64,000 bases of DNA from the NCBI GenBank assembly GCA_021166685.1, contig JAJPEU010000001.1, positions 1 to 64,000 of the forward strand. The letters run 5' to 3'. The position numbers were made by a program, and so were the translations under genes. The notes under the pieces are model-generated. The model searched no databases. It was not told where the DNA came from and worked only from the letters and a program-made list of their open reading frames with translations. This DNA is from Sulfurovum sp. (GTDB lineage Bacteria; Campylobacterota; Campylobacteria; Campylobacterales; Sulfurovaceae). Positions 24,237-33,416 of this stretch are shown in pieces; position 1 is the first letter of the stretch; each line of letters starts with the position of its first letter.

Positions 24237-24830
24237 TTACCCACCGAAAGAGGATGTTCCGCTTCTTGTGGAGCCGCTTTGGCTTCCAAAAAAACCGCTT
24301 CGTGTACTTTTGGTACCAGACGATGATTTGCTAAAACTATTTGCACTGCGAGAGTAGGTTGAAGGAGATTTGTACCCGGCTTTTCTGTTATTTTGATAGT
24401 TTTGGTTTCCAAAAAGTTTACTGCCTATCCAGCTGCCGATAATAGCGCCAGCGGCACTTGCAAGAATTGCTTCGCCTAATCCCATTCCGCCTTGTTGGGA
24501 CATTTGTGCATCGGGCTGAGTGAGTGCAGAGGTGCCGTTGTCTATTTTGGCTGCCTCTTCTTTGATGAGAGCATCCATCTCTTCTTGGGTTAATACTTGT
24601 TCATTTCCGTCCAGTTTTTTAAGAACAATACGTGTTTCCTCTGCAGGAAATTCATCTTTGATTTTGTATTTGCCCGGAGCTGTTTCTTCTATGATGACAA
24701 AAGCTCCCTTGGCTTGCGGTTGTTCTTCCTGGGTTTGTGATTCGTTTCCGCAACCTGTAACGCCCGCAGCAAGCAAAACCCCAAGTCCGCTAATTGCGGT
24801 TATATGTGAAAGTTTTTTGATATATTTCAT
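24237..24830 (-). CDS. UPF0323 family lipoprotein
   Basis: A 197-residue lipoprotein with lipobox V-T-G-C (Cys27), an ordered domain (K-G-A-F-V-I-I-E-E; A-K-I-D-N-G-T-S), a Gly/Ala-rich segment that may insert in a membrane, and a Ser/Gly/Arg-rich tail. The pattern matches H. pylori HP0232 (UPF0323) closely as I remember it. Immediate linkage to the YgiC-like ligase resembles the E. coli ygiB-ygiC pair, where YgiB is also a lipoprotein with a low-complexity tail. Function unknown. Confidence 0.85.
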   Translation of the reverse strand: MKYIKKLSHITAISGLGVLLAAGVTGCGNESQTQEEQPQAKGAFVIIEETAPGKYKIKDEFPAEETRIVLKKLDGNEQVLTQEEMDALIKEEAAKIDNGTSALTQPDAQMSQQGGMGLGEAILASAAGAIIGSWIGSKLFGNQNYQNNRKAGYKSPSTYSRSANSFSKSSSGTKSTRSGFFGSQSGSTRSGTSSFGG

Positions 24831-24859
24831 AGCGTATTCCTAGGCAATATTTTTGGGTA

Positions 24860-24865
24860 ATAATA
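24860..24865 (-). promoter_or_regulatory. Possible -10 box of the UPF0323/ATP-grasp genes
   Basis: TATTAT on the minus strand, 29 bases before the ATG at 24830, with AGGAA as ribosome site between. It lies between the ftsZ terminator and this gene. Confidence 0.35.
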
Positions 24866-24922
24866 GCAAAAAAAGATTAATAAAGCAGACTTTCAGTACA
24901 GATAAATTTATACCGTATTGAA

Positions 24923-24953
24923 AAAAAAGAGAGAGGAGAAAACTCTCTTTTTT
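24923..24953 (-). terminator. Rho-independent terminator after ftsZ
   Basis: An 11-bp perfect stem, AAAAAAGAGAG against CTCTCTTTTTT, with a nine-base loop. It begins 18 bases after the ftsZ stop and is followed on the minus strand by a T-run (complement of the A-run at 24921-24928). It could work in both directions. Confidence 0.8.
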
Positions 24954-24970
24954 ATAAAGTTATTGGGCTG

Positions 24971-26131
24971 TTAGTCCATTTGTTTTCTTAGAAAAGTGGG
25001 GACATCCAAAATATCTTCATTTTCACCATTGTAGCCGCCAACAACCATTTTGTTTGCAGCTCTAAGTGTATGAATGGTGGTTGAAGAAGAAGTGCTGCCG
25101 CCAAGAAGTGTCTCTTGGTGTCTCACCGAGGGCTCTACAATAGCATTTTTATCTTCAAATCCTGTTGCAATAATAGTGATTCTTACTTCATCTACATCCA
25201 TATCCAGATTGGTAGTTGTTCCAAAGATAACGCTTGCATCTTCATCGGCACTCTCTTCGATAATATTCATCGCTTCGCTGATCTCCATGATCGGATAATC
25301 AGGATGAATGTCAAAGTGTACAAGTACACCCATGGCCCCATCGATAGATATATTATCAAGCAGCGGGGATTCTATCGCTGCTTTTGCGGCATCATAAGCC
25401 GCATTGGCTCCCGTGCTGTATCCGGCGCCCATGAGAGCAAGCCCTTTGTGGCTCATTACTGTTTTCACATCCGCAAAATCAAGATTGATATCGTTTTCGC
25501 CATGGGACAAAATGACTTTCGAAATGCCGCCAACTGCCTGAGAAAGAATGTCATCAACCATTCTAAAACTTTCTTTGATGCCTAGATTTTTTTCTACGAT
25601 AGAGAGAAGTTTTTCATTAGGTACGACAATAATGGAGTCGCTTTCTCTTTTGAGCTCTTCCAATCCTTCTTTTGCAAGTTTGGTTCTTTTACGGCCTTCA
25701 AATTTAAAAGGGCTTGTAACGATAGAAACCGTCAAGGCTCCTACTTCTTTGGCTGCCTGTGCAATAATGGGAGCCGCTCCCGTCCCCGTACCGCCTCCAA
25801 GGCCTGCTGAAATAAAGACTATATCCGAACCTTGAAGCATTGATTTGATATCTTCAAAGCTTTCAAGTGCTGCTTCTCTTCCTTTGTCCGGGATCATTCC
25901 TGCGCCCAATCCCCTTGTTGCATTCATGCCCAGCTGTAATTTAAAAGGTGCAACTGATGTCTCCAAAGCCTGCGCATCTGTATTGGCTACGATTAAGTCA
26001 ATATCACTAATCCCCTCATTGATCATGTGGTTAATCATATTGCCGCCTCCGCCGCCAACACCGATCGCTTTTATCTTTGCGCCGTTTGTACGACATTTTG
26101 TTTCGATAACATTGATGTCAAACTCTTCCAT
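24971..26131 (-). CDS. ftsZ: Cell division protein FtsZ
   Basis: FtsZ is the tubulin-like GTPase that forms the division ring. The 386 residues include the G-rich nucleotide loop at 25-31, the tubulin signature G-G-G-T-G-T-G at 112-118, the T7-loop N-x-D-F-A-D region near 218-222, and a conserved C-terminal peptide (D-V-P-T-F-L-R-K-Q) that binds FtsA. A strong GGAGG site precedes the ATG. It is 33 bases after ftsA in the same operon. Confidence 0.98.
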   Translation of the reverse strand: MEEFDINVIETKCRTNGAKIKAIGVGGGGGNMINHMINEGISDIDLIVANTDAQALETSVAPFKLQLGMNATRGLGAGMIPDKGREAALESFEDIKSMLQGSDIVFISAGLGGGTGTGAAPIIAQAAKEVGALTVSIVTSPFKFEGRKRTKLAKEGLEELKRESDSIIVVPNEKLLSIVEKNLGIKESFRMVDDILSQAVGGISKVILSHGENDINLDFADVKTVMSHKGLALMGAGYSTGANAAYDAAKAAIESPLLDNISIDGAMGVLVHFDIHPDYPIMEISEAMNIIEESADEDASVIFGTTTNLDMDVDEVRITIIATGFEDKNAIVEPSVRHQETLLGGSTSSSTTIHTLRAANKMVVGGYNGENEDILDVPTFLRKQMD

Positions 26132-26164
26132 GTCTCTCTCCCTCCTTTTTTTGATGTGATATAT

Positions 26165-27568
26165 TTAAAAAAGCTGCTTTGCCCAGTTGGTCAACTTTCT
26201 AAACGGATGACCTTTCTCTTTGTTGACATCCGGCAAATCTTCAAATATGATTGTGTCTGTGTTTTGAATAATTTCTGTATCTTTTTGGTTTGAACGTTTC
26301 AAGACCGGTTTATTTTTATATGCTTTACTCTCGACTGCTTGATTGACGGTATTGGTAATTTTAATATCACCTAAGTTATCTTCATGATCAGTTTTTGAGT
26401 GCAGCATTTCTTGTTGAAAATTGATTTCATATTGTGTATGTTTTCCTGCCCTGTAAAGCAAAAGACCTACCACTGTTGCATAGGCCGGATCTTTAAGTTC
26501 TTCAAAAAGTCCATCTACATTTTTAGGATAGGCAACTCTGACTGCCATGCCCGTAAAAATAGCTTGTGCCAATTCTCTGATGCCTCTAAGTTTAGTCATG
26601 CCGCCTGTTAGTATAATGCCGGCACTTATCTGCTCTTTAAGTGCGCTTTTGTCAAGCATTTTAGCCAATATCATCAATGTTTCTTCTACACGGGAGAAGA
26701 TAACACTGTGTACAATTTCAAGAGAAACACCGTTACGGTTTTCTTCATCGCCTATGATGGGAAGTTCTATGACCTCATTGCTGCTTTCAATGAGATTGCC
26801 GTATTGAATTTTGACATTTTCTGCTACCTGTAATGGCGTATGCAGAGCCATTGAGAGGTCATTGGTGATATGATTTGATCCTACTCCTAAAAAGTTGTTA
26901 TAGCGAATAGAGTTACCTGTATGGATTACAAGATTGCTTGTTTGCCCGCCCAGGTCTATTACGGCTATACCAAGTTCTCTCTCGTCTATATCCATAGTGG
27001 CTATTGCCGAAGCATAACCGCTGAGTACGATGCCGTCTATGTCTACTCCGGCAGACCGTACAGCTTTTTTAAGATTTGAGAGATTTGATTTTTGAGTCAT
27101 AATGATATTGACATCAACTTCCATACGGCTGGCATTCATTCCAAACGGATCTTCTATGAAATCTTGATCATCTACTCTAAAATTATAAGGAAGAACATGA
27201 ATGACATCATATTCATTGGGTACGCTGGCATTGTAAAGTGCGGTTTGTATTACACGGTTAATTTCTTTAATAGAAATATCTTTATGCGGAATATTTACAA
27301 CGCCTGTAGAATTTAAACTTTTTGCATAAGCATTGGAGATGGAAACAATCGCCGAGGCCATATTGCATCCGGCAATACGCTTGGCATCCGCCAAAGCTTT
27401 TTTAATAGATTTGGATGCAAGTTCAATATTGGTAATGACACCTTTTTTTATACCTTGTGATTTTGAAATTCCGTGGCCAAGTACCTGCACTTTTCCATCT
27501 TCAATTTCAGCTATAATCGCACAAATTTTAGTAGAACCAATATCAATAGCTAAAATTGTTTCACTCAA
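26165..27568 (-). CDS. ftsA: Cell division protein FtsA
   Basis: FtsA is the actin-like protein that tethers FtsZ to the membrane. The 467 residues begin with the phosphate-1 motif A-I-D-I-G-S-T-K and end in an amphipathic tail (K-L-T-N-W-A-K-Q-L-F) fitting the membrane-targeting helix. The start is a TTG at 27568 that overlaps the stop of the upstream gene (TTGA); GGAGG is about 9 bases before it. The C-terminal linker (about 370-450) is long and polar. Confidence 0.96.
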   Translation of the reverse strand: MSETILAIDIGSTKICAIIAEIEDGKVQVLGHGISKSQGIKKGVITNIELASKSIKKALADAKRIAGCNMASAIVSISNAYAKSLNSTGVVNIPHKDISIKEINRVIQTALYNASVPNEYDVIHVLPYNFRVDDQDFIEDPFGMNASRMEVDVNIIMTQKSNLSNLKKAVRSAGVDIDGIVLSGYASAIATMDIDERELGIAVIDLGGQTSNLVIHTGNSIRYNNFLGVGSNHITNDLSMALHTPLQVAENVKIQYGNLIESSNEVIELPIIGDEENRNGVSLEIVHSVIFSRVEETLMILAKMLDKSALKEQISAGIILTGGMTKLRGIRELAQAIFTGMAVRVAYPKNVDGLFEELKDPAYATVVGLLLYRAGKHTQYEINFQQEMLHSKTDHEDNLGDIKITNTVNQAVESKAYKNKPVLKRSNQKDTEIIQNTDTIIFEDLPDVNKEKGHPFRKLTNWAKQLF

Positions 27569-29040
27569 TTTGTGATCCCTCCCATGTAAACTTCTGTCGG
27601 ATATTTTTTATCTAACATTTTGATAAGATTTATTTCAAAAGTACTTTGCTTTATTTGATTGACACTACTTTTAACACCTTCTGTTTTATTGACATCTAAA
27701 GGCAAAATCTTTTGTTCTAAAATAGTATATACTACTATTTTATCTGCTACGTTTATAATACCTTTTTCTTTTGAAGATGTAAAGAGTTTTTCTAAAAAGT
27801 GTAAACTTTCTTGTGTATTTAATGGTTTTAAATTGTCATGTGTTTCCAATGTCACAAAATTTGAAACAGTAGCATTGGCATCTTGGAAATTTTCCAGCAT
27901 GGTTTGTGCCAATGATGACAATGCTTCTTTTTGTGCCTGAACCATATAGGCGGCAACAACTTTTTCTTTGGCTTCTTCGTAAGTCATCATTTTGGGTTCT
28001 GCTATGTTATCGATTTTGACTGTTGCATATCTGTCCCCTACAACTTTTGGCTTCAAAATATCACCGATATTTTTTATTTGTATTTCATTCCAAAGTTCTG
28101 TTGACAGTTGAGGATCATTCAAAGAAAGTGTCATTTTTTCACTGCTTTGAATATCTCCTTTTTTAAATTCAATATAATTTTTTTGAGCAGCCTTTTTTGT
28201 TTTGCTTAGTTTAAGATCTTTGGTTGCCAAATCTTTTGCTTTTTCAAACAAAATTGGTTTGCCCTCGGTATCTATATAGTTGAAGCTGTTGGCTTGATAA
28301 TAGGTTTTTATTTCCTCTTCTGTGACATCAGCTGTTGCGCTTGGTGTCCATACGACTGAAAAACTATAGGTTTTCGGCGTCATGTAACTCTCTTTTTGTG
28401 TTTCCCAAAAGTTTTTAATTTTTGTTTCATCCGGTGTAATATTTACATCATTGGGTGTGAGTACTCTGTAGGAAAGCTTATCCGCAACATTCAATGCTCC
28501 GCCTACTGTTTCTATTTCTAAGGAAAAGTTTGGTGTTCTAAGCAGGTTAAGCGTTTTGTTGATGATTATTTCATCTTTCAGCATAGCTTCAAAGACTTTA
28601 GCTTTGAGTCTTTGACTTCTAAGATACCCTTCATAGATAGTTTTGTCAAATACGCCATCTTTTTGAAATCCTTGAATGGATTGAAGTTTATCAGCTATCT
28701 CTTTATCCGAAACAACAACACCAAGATCTTTGGCAAAATTGAGTACTTTTGCTTGCGTTACAAGCGTATCAAACGCACGCTGAATAAGTCCCAGTTCTTT
28801 GGCTTTTTGCTCATCAAGCTTACCCTGCATCATTTCATTGTATTGATTGTAAATATTTCCGTATGCTACATCAAGTTTTGATCTTGGGATCTCTATCTCT
28901 CCTACTTTTGCTACGGCACTTGCTTTGGTACCGTAAGTATAGCTTCCCCAACCCACAAAACCCGCGCCTATAAATGCAATGGTAGCTATCCAAATAGTCC
29001 ACACGAGATACCTGTTATGTTTTTGCATCCAACTTATCAT
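27565..29040 (-). CDS. PpiD/SurA-like membrane-anchored periplasmic chaperone
   Basis: This 491-residue protein has a short cytoplasmic start, one membrane helix (about 13-32) and a large periplasmic part. The region around 35-170 is SurA-N-like (Q-R-A-F-D-T-L-V). A parvulin-type domain is degenerate or absent by eye in the middle, as in PpiD. From memory the equivalent gene sits between bioA and ftsA in H. pylori (HP0977). It should assist folding of exported proteins. The stop overlaps the ftsA start. Confidence 0.8.
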   Translation of the reverse strand: MISWMQKHNRYLVWTIWIATIAFIGAGFVGWGSYTYGTKASAVAKVGEIEIPRSKLDVAYGNIYNQYNEMMQGKLDEQKAKELGLIQRAFDTLVTQAKVLNFAKDLGVVVSDKEIADKLQSIQGFQKDGVFDKTIYEGYLRSQRLKAKVFEAMLKDEIIINKTLNLLRTPNFSLEIETVGGALNVADKLSYRVLTPNDVNITPDETKIKNFWETQKESYMTPKTYSFSVVWTPSATADVTEEEIKTYYQANSFNYIDTEGKPILFEKAKDLATKDLKLSKTKKAAQKNYIEFKKGDIQSSEKMTLSLNDPQLSTELWNEIQIKNIGDILKPKVVGDRYATVKIDNIAEPKMMTYEEAKEKVVAAYMVQAQKEALSSLAQTMLENFQDANATVSNFVTLETHDNLKPLNTQESLHFLEKLFTSSKEKGIINVADKIVVYTILEQKILPLDVNKTEGVKSSVNQIKQSTFEINLIKMLDKKYPTEVYMGGITN

Positions 29041-29108
29041 ACTTTATCTGCCTTCAATCTAAAAATTTGTACAATATTCTAATCAAGTTGTGGTTAATAG
29101 TAATTGAA

Positions 29109-30449
29109 ATGGGGTTTAAATTGGATGAGACGGTAAGCAAAAACAATCAAATGATGCGGCGAGATCTTGAAGTGATATGGCATCCTTGTACGCAAATGAA
29201 AGATCATGAGACGTTGCCTCTTATTCCAATCAAATCAGGCAAAGGAATTTATCTCTATGATTTTGACGGAAATGCATATATAGATGCCATAAGCAGTTGG
29301 TGGGTCAATTTGTTTGGGCATGCCAATAAAATCATTAATGAAAAGATCAAAACACAGCTTGATACGCTTGAGCATGTTTTGCTGGCAGGTTTTACGCATG
29401 AGCCCGCAATCGAGTTGGCACACAAGCTGGTTGCCATAACGCCCAATAAGCTGCAAAAGGTTTTTTATGTAGATAATGGTTCAAGCTCAGTGGAAGCGGC
29501 ACTCAAGATGAGCTATCATTATCATCTCAATAAAGGCATAAGCAAATCCATGTTTTTGTCTTTAACAAACAGTTATCATGGTGAAACCATAGGAGCCTTA
29601 AGTGTAGGGGACGTGGCGCTTTACAAAGAGACGTATCGGCCCTTGCTTTTAGCATGCCTGCAGGTGCCCGTGCCCAAAGACCAAAGTCAAGATTCCGCCC
29701 ACGAGGCACTGGAAGTACTCGAAGAGGTCTTGAGCATAAGAGGAGAGGAGATTTCAGCATTTATTCTTGAGCCTCTTGTTCAGGGGGCAGGAGGAATGCA
29801 TATGTACCATCCTGACTACCTCAGAGGAGCGAGAAAACTCACAGAAAAGTTTGGTGTGCATCTTATCGCAGATGAAATCATGACCGGTTTTGGGCGTACC
29901 GGGAAGATGTTTGCTTGCGAGCATGCAGAGATCTCTCCTGATTTTATGACACTCTCCAAAGGGCTTACGGGCGGTTATCTTCCTTTGTCTGTTGTGATGA
30001 CAACGAATGACGTTTATCAGGCTTTTTATTGTGAGTACAATGAATACAAAGCATTTTTGCATTCCCACAGCTATACGGGAAATCCTTTAGCCTGCACTGC
30101 TGCTTTGGCCACATTGGAAATTTTTGAATCTATGGATGTTTTGGGTGAAAATGAAAAGAAATCTGACCACATCAAAATGAAATTGGAAAAATTTACAGAA
30201 CTGACAAATGTCAAGAAAATAAGACAGCAAGGCATGATCGCAGCAGTTGAACTTCAGGGCTATGCCCCGCAAGAAAGGATAGGACTGCGTATTTATGAAT
30301 ACGGCCTGAAGCACGGGGTGCTCCTGAGGCCTTTGGGGAATGTTATCTATTTTATGCCGCCTTTCGTTATTTCCATAGACGAGATTGACAGAATGGTGGA
30401 GGTGGCATATGAAGCGATTAGGCAACTAATGATTGAAACCTCTGATTAA
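29109..30449 (+). CDS. bioA: Adenosylmethionine-8-amino-7-oxononanoate aminotransferase BioA
   Basis: BioA makes 7,8-diaminopelargonate from KAPA in biotin synthesis, using SAM as amino donor and PLP as cofactor. Landmarks are W-H-P-C-T-Q-M-K-D-H near the N-terminus, S-S-W-W-V-N, the Y-H-G-E-T loop, D-E-I-M-T-G-F-G-R-T-G and the PLP lysine in L-S-K-G-L-T-G-G. I chose the ATG at 29109 (446 residues). An ATG at 29067 would add a hydrophobic leader unlike any BioA and would run into the upstream promoter region. No other bio gene is adjacent. Confidence 0.93.
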   Translation: MGFKLDETVSKNNQMMRRDLEVIWHPCTQMKDHETLPLIPIKSGKGIYLYDFDGNAYIDAISSWWVNLFGHANKIINEKIKTQLDTLEHVLLAGFTHEPAIELAHKLVAITPNKLQKVFYVDNGSSSVEAALKMSYHYHLNKGISKSMFLSLTNSYHGETIGALSVGDVALYKETYRPLLLACLQVPVPKDQSQDSAHEALEVLEEVLSIRGEEISAFILEPLVQGAGGMHMYHPDYLRGARKLTEKFGVHLIADEIMTGFGRTGKMFACEHAEISPDFMTLSKGLTGGYLPLSVVMTTNDVYQAFYCEYNEYKAFLHSHSYTGNPLACTAALATLEIFESMDVLGENEKKSDHIKMKLEKFTELTNVKKIRQQGMIAAVELQGYAPQERIGLRIYEYGLKHGVLLRPLGNVIYFMPPFVISIDEIDRMVEVAYEAIRQLMIETSD

Positions 30450-30461
30450 AGTATAAACCAG

Positions 30462-30482
30462 ATTGCGGGCCAAGTCCGCAAT
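30462..30482. repeat. REP-like palindrome between bioA and the Sel1 gene
   Basis: ATTGCGG, seven-base loop, CCGCAAT, perfect 7-bp stem. Two more small palindromes follow at 30509-30519 (AAGCT-G-AGCTT) and 30533-30543 (GGTAA-C-TTACC). The genes on both sides end here, so it may act as a bidirectional 3' element. No T-run is adjacent. Confidence 0.7.
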
Positions 30483-30568
30483 GACTAAAGTTGCGCTATT
30501 CTAATCCCAAGCTGAGCTTAAGACAACTGGGCGGTAACTTACCTGATTTAATTGTACAAGAGACTCAC

Positions 30569-31771
30569 TTATATAACGAATGCATCTTCTCTGTTTTTAA
30601 AAATCCCAAAAAATTTTTTCTTTTTGTTTTTCATTCTTTCATAGTGTGATGCAGCTCTCTGGACACCTAAATCCATAGCTTCTTTATATAAAGACAATGC
30701 TTGCTCTTTGTCTTTCTCTTTGCCTATGCCGTGTTCATAAAATTGTGCTAAATCACACAGTGCTTCAGGGTAGTCATCCATGGCTAGCCGATAGATGTGG
30801 GCGATAGATTCGGAAATATTTTTTTTCAACAATCCGCCCTTGTAAAGTTCTCTAGCCAGCATAAATTGCGCAAATTTTGATTCCGTTGCTCCTGCCAGCA
30901 ATAGTAATTGTGCCGCCTGAGCTTTGTCGGTGCTGCGCAGTTCTTTCACTTTTGTAAATAGTGTTTCTATATCTTCATCGCTATAGCCTTTTATGCTAAT
31001 TTGCAATAGCCAATCTGAAACTGAAGAAAAATTTTCAAAATTTTCTTCAGTCGGAGGAAATTGAGTATACATATTGTGCAGCTTTTGCTCTATATGAGGG
31101 ATAGGTTTGTATCGGGAGTGTATGGTTTTCTCCGTAGATTCTAAAATTGACCGTTTTTGAAAATACGCTTCATCGGCTGATGTTTGCGCATCTTCTTGAT
31201 AAATGTTGTTTTTTGCAGTTGCGGAGTTAGATGTATCAAAAAAATCATCTTTCGGTGTCTCGGGGGTATCGATTGTTTGGTTGTTTTGCATATCAAAAAA
31301 ACTATCATTGAGGCTAAAAGAGGAAAGATTGATATTGTCAGCCAAAACATCATTTGGATCAATTTGAAGCAAATCGTTAAAGTCTGAATAGGTATTGTTT
31401 TTCTTTGAAGGCTGAGTGTCTGGATGCAAAAAGGAATCAAAATCTATCTCTTTATTTGATTCTTTATGTTTTTCTTCGGTGATAAAAAGATCGAATTCTT
31501 CAATGAGGGCATATTCTTTTTCTCCAGGTATTTGCTCTTCTTCTTCTTGAAAAGTTCTTTGGACGATCTCGTCTGTGTAGGTATCAATATAGGTAGTAAT
31601 GAGCGCTTGGGCTTGCGCATAATTTTCTGACCGAAGTGCTGAGATAATTTCTTTTATTTTCTCATCTGTTCTGAGAAGACCCAATTTGAGCATTTGAAGC
31701 TGGATGGTTTCAATGTCTGTAATAGAAATAGCAAGCTTAATAATTTTTAGTCTTTTTTTTGTCTGGTTCAT
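30569..31771 (-). CDS. Sel1-repeat-containing protein
   Basis: A 400-residue cytoplasmic protein without signal peptide. The N-terminal 80 residues look helical, and the middle (about 100-230) is acidic, Asn/Asp/Ser-rich and probably disordered. The C-terminal part (about 290-385) holds Sel1/TPR-like helical repeats (A-Q-F-M-L-A-R-E-L-Y-K-G-G; A-L-C-D-L-A-Q-F-Y-E-H-G-I-G-K). Such proteins are usually adaptors for complexes. I cannot assign a partner. It is probably monocistronic. Confidence 0.75.
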   Translation of the reverse strand: MNQTKKRLKIIKLAISITDIETIQLQMLKLGLLRTDEKIKEIISALRSENYAQAQALITTYIDTYTDEIVQRTFQEEEEQIPGEKEYALIEEFDLFITEEKHKESNKEIDFDSFLHPDTQPSKKNNTYSDFNDLLQIDPNDVLADNINLSSFSLNDSFFDMQNNQTIDTPETPKDDFFDTSNSATAKNNIYQEDAQTSADEAYFQKRSILESTEKTIHSRYKPIPHIEQKLHNMYTQFPPTEENFENFSSVSDWLLQISIKGYSDEDIETLFTKVKELRSTDKAQAAQLLLLAGATESKFAQFMLARELYKGGLLKKNISESIAHIYRLAMDDYPEALCDLAQFYEHGIGKEKDKEQALSLYKEAMDLGVQRAASHYERMKNKKKKFFGIFKNREDAFVI

Positions 31772-31836
31772 CCCCTACCTGCTTTCATGAATGACGGTAA
31801 CAAAAAGTATAACAAAACTAAGCTTTACAAAACTCT

Positions 31837-32415
31837 TTACAGATTTGCACTCAATGCCAACAATCTGCAAGAATTTTCCAATATAGAGACTTTTTTTGCC
31901 ATCTCTATAATATCTCTGTCGTAAGAGATGAGTCCAAACCCTCTGACAAGAAGAAGATGAGTGTCATGCTTTTGAAAAAATCGGGGTATTTCATGGGGTG
32001 CACGCTCAAGCCAATCCTCACTCTGTTTAGGATCGTAGACAACTACTTCGCCCAAAACTTTTTGACCAAAATAGTCAGCAGGAGAAACCTTTTCGTGTTT
32101 TAAAGAGTAGGCTGTTGCATAGGGGGGCATCGTATAGCAAATATATTTGGCGCTGGGGATGGCTTCATAGATATGTTCATGGATAGCAACATCATGATTG
32201 GCCTCGCTCCATCGGTAATCTTTTTTTTGACAATCAAGTGTAATCAGTGAAGCCTTGCTGATTGCATCAAGAATAGCATCTTTTTTATTGATAAGAAAAC
32301 TTGAAGACGAAAGTCTTGCGGAAATGGAACCATGATAAACACTGAAAAAATCTTTGTTAAACATCGATAGCGAAACATGTTTAATCTGTTCAACCGTATA
32401 TTCATTCGTACCCAT
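31837..32415 (-). CDS. Class II aldolase/adducin-family protein with degenerate metal site
   Basis: The 192 residues follow the class II aldolase fold (for example P-P-Y-A-T-A-Y-S and the late L-L-L-V-R-G-F-G segment). The usual zinc ligands are missing: the canonical H-T-H-P reads Y-T-M-P, and the canonical N-H-G histidine position reads G-F-G. It is therefore probably not an active aldolase. I chose the ATG at 32415, which has AAAAGG 5 bases upstream and a minus-strand TATAAT at 32442-32447. The ATG at 32430 is an alternative. Confidence 0.75.
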   Translation of the reverse strand: MGTNEYTVEQIKHVSLSMFNKDFFSVYHGSISARLSSSSFLINKKDAILDAISKASLITLDCQKKDYRWSEANHDVAIHEHIYEAIPSAKYICYTMPPYATAYSLKHEKVSPADYFGQKVLGEVVVYDPKQSEDWLERAPHEIPRFFQKHDTHLLLVRGFGLISYDRDIIEMAKKVSILENSCRLLALSANL

Positions 32416-32441
32416 AAAAACCTTTTTCATCTAATTTAGGT

Positions 32442-32447
32442 ATTATA
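32442..32447 (-). promoter_or_regulatory. Putative -10 box of the class II aldolase-like gene
   Basis: TATAAT on the minus strand, 26 bases before the ATG at 32415 and only 11 before the alternative ATG at 32430. The shorter gene model therefore fits better. Confidence 0.45.
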
Positions 32448-32501
32448 ACATCTTTAAAAAAGAAAGAATAACAGAGCGAATGCTTTTTAAAAGGATTTTT
32501 T

Positions 32502-33416
32502 GTGCAAGCACCTCACATTCCTGTATTGCTTAAAGAGGTATTGGAGAGTTTTTCCGATGTGAGGGATGGATATTTTGTCGACTGTACGTTGGGGTATGCA
32601 GGACATAGTTTCCATATGCTGGCTCACTGCCCGCATCTTAAACACATAGGGATAGACCGTGACGATGAAGCCTTGGCATTTTCAAAGGAGCGTCTTGAGC
32701 CCTACACTAAGAGAAGTACACTCTATAAGGGTACATTTGCTACCGTGCTTCCTACGCTTAAGGAGGCACCTGTTGTTGCTTTGCTGGCAGATTTTGGTGT
32801 TTCTTCTTTGCAGCTGGACAAAAAAGAGAGAGGATTCAGTTTTGAGAGCAGTACTTTGGATATGCGCATGGATTCCACGGCCTCTTTGTCGGCTTATGAG
32901 GTGGTCAATACGTATCCTCAGGAGAAATTGGAGTATATTTTTGATGTCTATGGCGAAATTCGCTCTTTTAAAAAATTGGCAGCAGCTGTCATAGAGACAC
33001 GATCAAAAGCCCCTATCGGCAGCGCAAAAGAGTTGAGCGAAATTGCCAAACAAGTGATACCTCCCGGAGGGAAAATCCACCCTGCAACGCTCATGTTTCA
33101 AGCGATACGCATAGAGGTCAACAATGAATTGGGAGAGATAGAGGGGCTTCTTGATGCCATAGAGGCGAAACACTATGCGCAAGAAGTGGTTTCGCTTATT
33201 ACGTTTCATTCCCTTGAAGACCGTTTAGTGAAAGAGCGTTTTAAAAAGTGGAGCATGGAGTGTATTTGTGATCCCCATGCGGTACGATGCACATGCGGCA
33301 AAAATCATGCCTTGGGAAAAGTGTTGACGCGAAAGCCCATCACTGCAAGCAAAGAGGAGCTTAAATCCAATCCCAGAAGCAGATCGGCAAAACTACGAAG
33401 TTTTAGGTTTAAGTAG
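32502..33416 (+). CDS. rsmH: 16S rRNA (cytosine(1402)-N4)-methyltransferase RsmH
   Basis: RsmH (MraW) methylates C1402 in the decoding centre of 16S rRNA. The 304 residues start H-I-P-V-L-L-K-E-V with the SAM motif D-C-T-L-G-Y-A-G-H-S, the D-F-G-V-S-S-L-Q-L-D segment and the conserved F-H-S-L-E-D-R-x-V-K near the end. The start is a GTG with AAAAGGA upstream. As in many bacteria, a small FtsL-like gene follows immediately, although the rest of a dcw cluster is absent. Confidence 0.95.
   Translation: MQAPHIPVLLKEVLESFSDVRDGYFVDCTLGYAGHSFHMLAHCPHLKHIGIDRDDEALAFSKERLEPYTKRSTLYKGTFATVLPTLKEAPVVALLADFGVSSLQLDKKERGFSFESSTLDMRMDSTASLSAYEVVNTYPQEKLEYIFDVYGEIRSFKKLAAAVIETRSKAPIGSAKELSEIAKQVIPPGGKIHPATLMFQAIRIEVNNELGEIEGLLDAIEAKHYAQEVVSLITFHSLEDRLVKERFKKWSMECICDPHAVRCTCGKNHALGKVLTRKPITASKEELKSNPRSRSAKLRSFRFK

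Noticed and set aside
29067-29108. N-terminal extension of bioA
   Set aside because: The extra residues are hydrophobic, unlike BioA N-termini, and lack a ribosome site.
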